DNA from: Caryophanales bacterium UBA4694 | GTDB taxonomy: Bacteria; Bacillota_I; Bacilli_A; RFN20; CAG-288 | Assembly (NCBI GenBank): GCA_002404835.1 | Contig: DHKM01000050.1 | Location: 1 to 5,269 of the forward strand | Reading direction: 5' to 3' | Length of the DNA stretch: 5,269 bases | The notes under the pieces: generated by a model | The model's database searches: none | The model's input: the letters and a program-made list of their open reading frames with translations, nothing else | Told to the model about the DNA's origin: nothing | Position numbers and translations under genes: made by a program | In this document: positions 1 to 5,269 of the stretch, in pieces | How the letters are laid out: each line of letters begins with the position of its first letter | Position numbering within the stretch: position 1 is the stretch's first letter

Positions 1-28
1 CATTTACAAATTCCTAAACAACACGAAA
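1..28 (-). other. Spacer after the terminator, possibly leading to a start codon at the left edge
   Basis: On the minus strand the last three bases of the window read ATG, and AGGA lies 8 bases before it (AGGAATTTGTAAATG). This is compatible with a ribosome site and start codon of another co-directional gene lying beyond the left edge. Only the start triplet would be inside the window, so this cannot be called as a gene. If it is real, the space between terminator stem and start is only about 25 bases, too short for a separate complete promoter outside the stem. Confidence 0.25.
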
Positions 29-58
29 ATCACTCCTTGGACTAGTCCAAGGAGTGAT
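29..58 (-). terminator. Intrinsic terminator at the end of the operon
   Basis: A perfect 30-base palindrome with arms ATCACTCCTTGGA and its exact complement around a CTAG centre forms a 13-bp stem with a 4-base loop in RNA. On the minus strand it is followed directly by TTTTCGTGTTGTTT, a short, interrupted U-run, and it sits 46 bases after the TGA stop of the last gene. On the plus strand no T-run follows, so termination should work mainly in the operon's direction. The U-run is short, so some read-through is possible. An operator is the alternative reading of so exact a palindrome, but position and the T-run favour a terminator. Confidence 0.85.
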
Positions 59-104
59 GCATAACGATGGTACACATTAGTATGAGGTGATCTTCTTGTA
101 TTCA
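59..104. other. Short 3' untranslated spacer
   Basis: These 46 bases lie between the last stop codon and the terminator stem. I see no reading frame, repeat or promoter in them; they are best read as the 3' untranslated end of the operon transcript. Confidence 0.7.
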
Positions 105-2750
105 TCAGTTGAAGGATCCGACTTCTTTGCTTTCTGTTTTCTTTTTCTTCTTGAAATCCGTCTTACGGATGAGGACATCAATAAGGAAGAGAATGACTGT
201 GGCAAGGAGGAAATAGACCATCGTGGAGCGATAGCTCTTGAATTCGAGTTCGCTGTCAAGGGTGTTCAGAGTGTATTTCCCTTTGAAGTAGTTTCCGTTC
301 TGTTTGGACAGTTCATACATCAGCGTGTTGTCCTGTCCCTGAGAGAAATCGTATTCGGAGGAGTAGTCGAAATACATAGGATAGGTGGAATTGACCGTCT
401 TCTGTCCTTCGATGCTTGGAACATATTCGACATCGCAGGTATATTTGCCTATGGCTTGAGTTGCAACTTCTCCGGTATAGGAGGTTCCGTCAAAGGCGAG
501 TTCCTGAGTGGTTTCGTTTCCGTTTGGATCAGTGACCTTGAGAGTGACTTTGGCACTCTTGTCGCCGTCATTGGAGGTGACATTGACTTCCGTCGTCTTT
601 CCTTTGGTCTTGTAGGTGAAATCGATGTTGTTTGTCACTTTTCTCTTGGGAAGAGAATCGTTTGTCGCATTGAGGAAGAACTTCTTTCCCTGGCTGGAAG
701 CACGGAGATCACTAGTCCAGTCACCGCTAAGCGAGGATGTGAAGGAGGACACTCGACCATTTCCGAAATCCCAGTAGGCATAAAGCGGAATGGTAGAGAT
801 GGAGCTGAAGGAGCTTTCATTGACGTACTGGACGGTAAGGACCGTCTTGGCTGCGCTTTTCATTCGGCAGTAATTGAAGCCTTCGACAGAGGGAAGCGAA
901 CCGGTATCGACTTCCTTCAAGGAAGTGTCGTCCTTTTCACGGACCTGAATCAAACTCGGAGTATCAATGGACTTGTTGGTGATTTCGTCGCTGACAGAGG
1001 AAGTAATGACGCTGACGATGGATTTGGCATCCTTGGCGTAATAATAGGTTCCGTTTCCGTAGACGGAAAGTTTGGTCAGAAGAGAGGAACCGCTCGGATT
1101 AGCGATGTTGATGAAGGAACAGGAGATGTTTTTTGCAGACATCTTGATGACCTGTGTTCTAAGTTCGCTCTCGGTATCAAACGGCATACCATCGGACAGG
1201 GTGATGACATTCTTGAATTCGAACTGAGCGCTGGAGAGAAGATCTTCGCATTGCTTGAGTCCGGGAAGCATGGTCGTTCCACCCTGGACATCGATTTTGG
1301 AAACGGATTCGATGATCTTGGTTTTGTTCTTCGCAGGCATCAGAGGAACGACGACTTTGACGTTGTCCGAGAAGGTGACGACAGAGACGTAGTCCTGTTC
1401 TCCAAGAAGGTCAAGACAGGCAATGGCACCGGCTTTTGCCTGCTTCATCTTGTCTCCTTCCATAGAATAGGAGACATCGATGAGAAGCGCAAGAGCCTTC
1501 GGCTCATCCGATTCGTACTGAACCGGAAGCATATCATTGTAATTCTTGATGAAATCTTCGGACTGGGCAGAATAGGTTGCACCATAGGTGATCACACTCT
1601 TGCCGTAGTATTTGACGACGGTCTGAAGGTTGCTTACGAATTCTTGCCCGTTCTGCATGTTTCCGACATTGATATCGGAAAGGATGATTTCGTCATATTT
1701 CATCAGATCATCCAAAGTATAGGGGAATTCCGACTGATCATAATAGGGATCGATTTCCGTCTTTTCGGAATAGACGCCGAGCTTTTTCAGGGCATCGAGA
1801 TCAGAGGGTTCGTTGGCAAGCAAGAGAACTTTGATTTCGTCGGTGAAGTCCTGCTCGAACTTCTTGACGTTGTTTTCTTCGTACTTATCGGCATTTCCGG
1901 TCAGAGAAGTGACCTTGACTTCGTAATCGAAGGTCCCGGCTTTATCTGACGGAAGGTCCAATGTGAAGACATTAAGACCTTTGTTGACATTGACTTCCTG
2001 GGAGACGATGGCTTCTCCATTGGAATCGAGTTCCAATTTAGCCGTAGCCTGGGAATAGGAATAGATACTCGCCTTAAGGGTCTGGTTCTTGTTTACAAAG
2101 CAATGATCGGTATACTCAAGACCGGTAAGGGCGATTTCATCGCCGACATTCTCGTTCAATAAGACTGAATCGACGGTGATGGAACTGTTGATCAGAGCTT
2201 CCAGGGAATCGATGGCAGAACCATCGGTCTCTTTTCCGTCGCTGACGATGACAATGCGTTTGACGCTTTCTTCGTCGAAGAGATCTTTGGAATAATCCAG
2301 AGCGGACTGGATATCGGTCGTGGTCGTATCGAATTCGGGATATTTCGTTGCATCGAAGACTTCGCTTGCTTTCTTATAGCTTCCTCCGATGTCGACAAGT
2401 TTTTGGGTGTTTCCGCCGAAGCAGACAATACCGACCTTGTCACCTTTTTCTTTTCCCTGCTGATAGATGTCTTGAATGGTTTCGTCGAGTTTCTCGCTCT
2501 GTTGTCTTGTACTTTCGGAACAATCTGCAAGAATGAGAAGTTCCGTATCCTTGGAGGTGTGGATGAACTGGATATCCATGAAGGTCAATGTCAAGGTGAC
2601 GATCATGAGGAAGTGCATTCCCAAGGAAATTAGGTTCTTCGTCGATTTTCTCTTGTATTTGGGAAGAAGGAAGAAACCGACGATGACAACGATGACAAGG
2701 GGAATGGCGATGAATCCAAGATATGGGTTTTCGATTTTAATATTGTTCAT
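105..2750 (-). CDS. Membrane protein with two VWA domains and a glutamine amidotransferase-like fold (881 aa)
   Basis: The start chosen is the ATG at 2750 (MNNIKIENPY); an ATG two codons earlier (2756, MHMNN) is equally possible and has a weak GGA 6 bases upstream. Domains in order: helices at about 12-30 and 42-62 separated by a basic loop (KYKRKSTK); VWA1 (69-205) with DCSES (Asp76, Ser78, Ser80), a DTTTTD stretch (141-146) and VSDG (Asp171); a beta-sandwich-like stretch (206-300); the first part of an amidotransferase-like fold (305-412, ending MLPV); VWA2 (418-590) with DVSYSM (Asp425, Ser427, Ser429), GGTT (490-493), LSDG (Asp520) and a GTYYYAKD stretch; the second amidotransferase-like part (596-700) with PLYAYWDFGNGRVSSFTS and GDW; an Ig-like domain (706-795); and a helix (842-861) with a cytoplasmic KKKKK tail. 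Both metal sites look complete. No nucleophile Cys is seen in the amidotransferase-like part, so glutaminase activity is unlikely. Its 5' end overlaps the BatA/VWA gene by 14 bases, and a terminator follows the stop. A role in a MoxR-linked envelope complex is inferred; the ligand is unknown. Confidence 0.94.
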   Translation of the reverse strand: MNNIKIENPYLGFIAIPLVIVVIVGFFLLPKYKRKSTKNLISLGMHFLMIVTLTLTFMDIQFIHTSKDTELLILADCSESTRQQSEKLDETIQDIYQQGKEKGDKVGIVCFGGNTQKLVDIGGSYKKASEVFDATKYPEFDTTTTDIQSALDYSKDLFDEESVKRIVIVSDGKETDGSAIDSLEALINSSITVDSVLLNENVGDEIALTGLEYTDHCFVNKNQTLKASIYSYSQATAKLELDSNGEAIVSQEVNVNKGLNVFTLDLPSDKAGTFDYEVKVTSLTGNADKYEENNVKKFEQDFTDEIKVLLLANEPSDLDALKKLGVYSEKTEIDPYYDQSEFPYTLDDLMKYDEIILSDINVGNMQNGQEFVSNLQTVVKYYGKSVITYGATYSAQSEDFIKNYNDMLPVQYESDEPKALALLIDVSYSMEGDKMKQAKAGAIACLDLLGEQDYVSVVTFSDNVKVVVPLMPAKNKTKIIESVSKIDVQGGTTMLPGLKQCEDLLSSAQFEFKNVITLSDGMPFDTESELRTQVIKMSAKNISCSFINIANPSGSSLLTKLSVYGNGTYYYAKDAKSIVSVITSSVSDEITNKSIDTPSLIQVREKDDTSLKEVDTGSLPSVEGFNYCRMKSAAKTVLTVQYVNESSFSSISTIPLYAYWDFGNGRVSSFTSSLSGDWTSDLRASSQGKKFFLNATNDSLPKRKVTNNIDFTYKTKGKTTEVNVTSNDGDKSAKVTLKVTDPNGNETTQELAFDGTSYTGEVATQAIGKYTCDVEYVPSIEGQKTVNSTYPMYFDYSSEYDFSQGQDNTLMYELSKQNGNYFKGKYTLNTLDSELEFKSYRSTMVYFLLATVILFLIDVLIRKTDFKKKKKTESKEVGSFN

Positions 2751-4650
2751 GTGCATACAGAATCCAGTCGGTAGCGTAAAGAACGGCACAGGCAATACAG
2801 ATTGGAAGCAAAGAATCGTAGATCGCATCGCCTTTCTTTGCATCCTGTTTCAGAGCCAGTTTGTATTCTTTCGTTTCCTTGACAATCGGATTCCCCTCCT
2901 CTAACGGAAATTCGGAATAGGCTTTCATTTCCTGATTCTTGGTTGTTGAGTTCTCATAGATGGTCTGGAAAGTATAAGTTCCGGATTCCTCGAACGTATA
3001 TCGGACATAATCGTCGCTTCCTTTTTCGATTGTCACTTCTTTTCCGTTTGGCGTGTTGATGACAATTTTGGACAGATTGTCCGGAAGAGAAAGGACAGCT
3101 TCGTTCCCAGTCTGATATTCGAATTTCGTCATAACCTTCGGATCACTGTATTTGGTGAAGTTGAAGAGCAATCTGAGGAAATCGTATTTCATGGCAAAGT
3201 CAGAAGTCTCGAGATCGAATCCGATGTTGATTTCTCTCTGGCCATTGTCGTTCTTCCCGGCAAAGACCACAGGCAGATTGTTGTACGTCAGGATGGATGT
3301 GAAATTATCACTTAGGGTATAACGGGTATATCTGCTGATTGTGATCTGATTGTTGGCAATCTTCTTCGTAAGTTCCTGATAAAGCAGGGAATTGTCCTTG
3401 GAATACTTAAGATAGTCGCCTCCGCTGATGTCGTAGCTGTTCTGGGCGATGAATCCGGAACCTGCGATGCTGTCTTCGCATCCGATGAACCATACGGCTC
3501 CTGTGGAAGGAAGGGTAGTCGGACAGAATTTGTTGAAAATCGTAATGTCATATCCTTCTTTTCCGGTATAGGCATTCGGTTTGATGATTTTCACATTTGC
3601 GGAATAACCTTCGAAGAAGCCTTTGAGATAGTTATTGATACTATCTCCGACAAGTAGGACATTTGTCGTACTGGCCTGGGAATTATTGTAGATGGTATAG
3701 CTATTATCCTTTGAAAGGGCATCTTCGTTTTCGATGGTTGCTGTAACTTCCTTTAGGTCCTCTTCCTTAAGATCATTACCAAGATTCACCGTGAAGGTGT
3801 TCTTGATGTCATTCTGGACAAAGACTTTCGTATATTTTCCTTTTTCCCCATTCAGGTAGAAACGGACATTCACCATATAGGGTTCCTTGACGGTTTCGTC
3901 TTTGGAATCAATCACGGTCTGCGGAACCTCATATCCGCGGCCATAGACGTTTCCGGAGATATTCAATCCTCCTTCGCTGTCATAGGAATAGGTAACGCCA
4001 TCGATGGAATAGTTTTTCTGTTCGGAGGAGACATCGATGATTTCGACGTTCTCAAGGTTATTTTGATCGATGACCTTGTCCGTGGCAAGATAGACCTGAT
4101 TGGCAAGTCCTGTAGAAAGGTATTTCTGGGCTACGTTCATCGAATCTTCCAGATCCGAAGCTAAATCAGAAGGAGATATGGAATCTAGATACATTTCGAA
4201 TCGGCTCTTATCATCAACACTCTGACAGACGGTCTTTGTTTCGACTCCAGAGAGAATCAAAGAAAATTTTGAACCATTCTTTGCTTTGTTTTCAATTTCC
4301 TTGATTTTGTCCTTGGCAAGGTCGAATCTGGACTTTCCATCTTGGACGATCTGCATGGAAGCTGAACCGTCCAATACAAAAACAGCATTGTCAGCCTGTC
4401 CTTTTAAAGTGAGCTGTGGATGAGCAAGACAGACCGCAAGTGCCGCGATAGTCAAAGACTGGATGATGAGGGCAAAAAGATGTTCGAACCGATTCAACGG
4501 ATTCTTTTTCTTAAGGAACTTCTGAGAGACTTCCCATAGATATGTGGAAGAGACTCTTCCTTCCTTATATTTGTTTCTAAGAATATAGATGACGATAAGG
4601 ACAGGAATAGCCAACAAGACAAGGAAGGCTAATGGATAGAGAAATGTCAT
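2737..4650 (-). CDS. BatA/VWA domain membrane protein (637 aa)
   Basis: Residues 1-80 match the BatA/aerotolerance-regulator N-terminal type: a membrane helix at about 4-25 starting FLYPLAFLVLL, a basic loop (RNKYKEGR, KKKNPLNR) and a second helix at about 57-77 ending in AHPQL. A VWA domain follows (about 87-207) with the metal-site motif DGSAS (Asp94, Ser96, Ser98), Ser165 in the usual Thr position and Asp191 in YLATDK. Next come a beta-sandwich-like stretch (213-320), an amidotransferase-like region opening with NVLLVGDS (330-500), an Ig-like beta region (506-575) and a C-terminal helix (about 612-632). The basic loop after helix 1 places the VWA and later domains outside the membrane. The start is fixed by AAAGGAGG 8 bases upstream and by the ATGA overlap with the DUF58 gene; its 3' end overlaps the next gene by 14 bases. 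The likely role is as a membrane partner in a MoxR/DUF58/VWA complex, perhaps in envelope protein assembly; that is inference. The name batA would overstate what is known. Confidence 0.95.
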   Translation of the reverse strand: MTFLYPLAFLVLLAIPVLIVIYILRNKYKEGRVSSTYLWEVSQKFLKKKNPLNRFEHLFALIIQSLTIAALAVCLAHPQLTLKGQADNAVFVLDGSASMQIVQDGKSRFDLAKDKIKEIENKAKNGSKFSLILSGVETKTVCQSVDDKSRFEMYLDSISPSDLASDLEDSMNVAQKYLSTGLANQVYLATDKVIDQNNLENVEIIDVSSEQKNYSIDGVTYSYDSEGGLNISGNVYGRGYEVPQTVIDSKDETVKEPYMVNVRFYLNGEKGKYTKVFVQNDIKNTFTVNLGNDLKEEDLKEVTATIENEDALSKDNSYTIYNNSQASTTNVLLVGDSINNYLKGFFEGYSANVKIIKPNAYTGKEGYDITIFNKFCPTTLPSTGAVWFIGCEDSIAGSGFIAQNSYDISGGDYLKYSKDNSLLYQELTKKIANNQITISRYTRYTLSDNFTSILTYNNLPVVFAGKNDNGQREINIGFDLETSDFAMKYDFLRLLFNFTKYSDPKVMTKFEYQTGNEAVLSLPDNLSKIVINTPNGKEVTIEKGSDDYVRYTFEESGTYTFQTIYENSTTKNQEMKAYSEFPLEEGNPIVKETKEYKLALKQDAKKGDAIYDSLLPICIACAVLYATDWILYAHEQY

Positions 4651-5269
4651 TGTATGATCCTCCTTTGTACCATCTTATTCAAGAATATTTCCTTCATCGA
4701 GTCTTCCGTAGAGATGCAGAGATAATCCGCTTCTCTTGACATACAGAAGTGTTCGATTCTTCCCGTCACATAGTCGATGGCTTTCTTATAAGCCTGCAAA
4801 ACGTCACGTGCAATATTGTTCTTATAGAACTTGCCGTCCTGTTCGGAATCATTGAGAATCATTCTTCCCCTGGTTGTGGGATCGATTTCTTCTCTTCCAA
4901 GGATCTGCATGCAAAGGACATCCCTCTTCTTGGAGCGAAGATAATCGATGGCATCTTGGTAGTTCTCATCAGATAGAAAGTCGGAAATAATAATGGATCT
5001 TCCGTCTCCGTACCCGACCATGGAGCGAACGATTGCAGCACTGAGGTGGCAATCCCCATCGAATTTGATTTTGTTCAAGGCAGAGATTTCGTTGAGATAG
5101 GAATCTTTTCCGACAAGATTTTCGATGACCGGTTCTGCATAATCGCCATGAATGACATAAATCGACACCTTGTCCATATCTTTGACGGAAAGATAGGACA
5201 AAGTTGAAGCCAATTTTACTGCCAGTTCGTCTTTCTGATAGAAAGACATCGACGTTGATCCATCGATGT
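4647..5269 (-). CDS. DUF58 family VWA-like protein, C-terminal part (5' end cut off by window edge)
   Basis: This is the C-terminal 206 residues of a DUF58 (COG1721-type) protein; family members are often about 290 to 430 residues, so the N-terminal part is missing. The reading frame is open to the right edge and its first visible residues are IDGSTSM, the DxSxS metal-binding motif of a VWA-like fold. The ATG at 5249 is the Met just after that motif, so it is an internal residue and not the start. Further family marks are IIISDFLSD (visible residues 91-99, third metal-site Asp at 96), the QILGREEIDP stretch (121-130) and a C-terminal helix-rich tail ending in an RRIIQ-type segment. No membrane helix is visible, so this part is probably cytoplasmic. 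The usual metal-site Thr appears to be Cys73 in the GDCHLSAAI stretch. The stop TGA overlaps the next gene's ATG (ATGA). In related operons the partner is a MoxR AAA+ ATPase, inferred to lie to the right. The family assignment is firm; the biochemical role is unknown. Confidence 0.94.
   Translation of the reverse strand, partial: IDGSTSMSFYQKDELAVKLASTLSYLSVKDMDKVSIYVIHGDYAEPVIENLVGKDSYLNEISALNKIKFDGDCHLSAAIVRSMVGYGDGRSIIISDFLSDENYQDAIDYLRSKKRDVLCMQILGREEIDPTTRGRMILNDSEQDGKFYKNNIARDVLQAYKKAIDYVTGRIEHFCMSREADYLCISTEDSMKEIFLNKMVQRRIIQ
4659..4666 (-). promoter_or_regulatory. Strong Shine-Dalgarno site of the BatA/VWA gene
   Basis: On the minus strand AAAGGAGG lies 8 bases before the ATG at 4650, inside the last codons of the DUF58 gene. 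It is a near-perfect complement of the 16S rRNA tail and decides this start. The gene therefore has its own ribosome entry as well as the ATGA overlap that allows re-initiation, so it is probably translated efficiently. The following gene, in contrast, has only a weak GGA ahead of its start. Confidence 0.9.

Noticed and set aside
29..58. Palindrome as an insertion-sequence end or CRISPR repeat
   Set aside because: It occurs only once in the window, has no transposase or target duplication beside it, and its place just after the last stop with a following T-run suits a terminator.
305..1838. Active glutamine amidotransferase
   Set aside because: The region resembles the fold, but the place where a nucleophile Cys is expected reads GKSVITYGATYS with no Cys, so catalytic activity is not supported.
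87..1949. Long plus-strand open frame of 620 codons opposite the large VWA gene
   Set aside because: It is in codon-aligned antisense register with a clearly real gene and stays open only because that gene lacks TTA, CTA and TCA there. It begins with GTG, has no convincing ribosome site, and its product shows no recognisable domain.
2751..2843. Upstream extension of the large VWA protein to an ATG at 2843 (912 residues)
   Set aside because: The extra N-terminal residues lie deep in the BatA/VWA gene, lack a ribosome site and resemble no family N-terminus. The BatA/VWA protein is complete through 2737, so a start at 2750 or 2756 fits better.
2192..2904. Several open frames of 60 to 142 codons on both strands within the VWA genes (also around 635-820, 1076-1291, 3312-3575 and 4749-5059)
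   Set aside because: All lie inside convincing genes in other frames, have low-complexity or arginine/serine-rich products without domains, and lack ribosome sites.
4647..5249. A complete 200-residue gene starting at 5249
   Set aside because: The frame stays open to the window edge, and the residues just before this Met form the DxSxS motif, so the Met is internal and the gene is partial.

Overview
The window is one stretch of a compact operon read entirely from the minus strand. In transcription order (right to left) it holds three genes. The first is the 3' part of a DUF58 protein (4647 to the right edge). The second is a membrane-anchored protein with a BatA-type N-terminus and one VWA domain (2737-4650). 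The third is a larger membrane protein with two VWA domains around a glutamine-amidotransferase-like fold (105-2750). The first pair overlaps by 4 bases (ATGA) and the second pair by 14 bases, so translation is probably coupled throughout. A perfect 30-base palindrome followed by a short U-run (29-58) ends the unit. No promoter for the operon lies in the window; it must be to the right.

The organism is probably a member of the Bacillota (low-to-moderate-GC Gram-positive). This rests on a GC content in the mid-40s by eye, a textbook AAAGGAGG ribosome site, the standard genetic code (TGG tryptophans, TGA and TAA stops), lysine/aspartate/serine-rich surface domains and no sign of an outer-membrane pathway. 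A more exact placement is not supported. The gene set matches the widespread MoxR AAA+ ATPase / DUF58 / VWA operon type, related to the Bacteroides bat (aerotolerance) genes. A moxR gene would be expected just beyond the right edge, but it is not seen here.

Working model (inference): the DUF58 protein is a soluble, cytoplasmic VWA-like protein and a likely client or partner of a MoxR ATPase. The other two proteins each have two N-terminal membrane helices, a large ectodomain and one C-terminal helix. By the positive-inside rule their VWA and beta-sandwich domains face outside. Together the three proteins carry four VWA-type folds with DxSxS metal-site motifs. That suggests a metal-dependent assembly or quality-control complex spanning the membrane, whose ligand is unknown. 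The two membrane proteins look like architectural paralogues, the larger having a second VWA domain placed inside the amidotransferase-like region.

There is no RNA gene, mobile element, CRISPR array or attachment site that I can support. The only non-coding DNA is the 104 bases at the left edge: terminator, spacers, and a possible start codon of a following gene on the last three bases.
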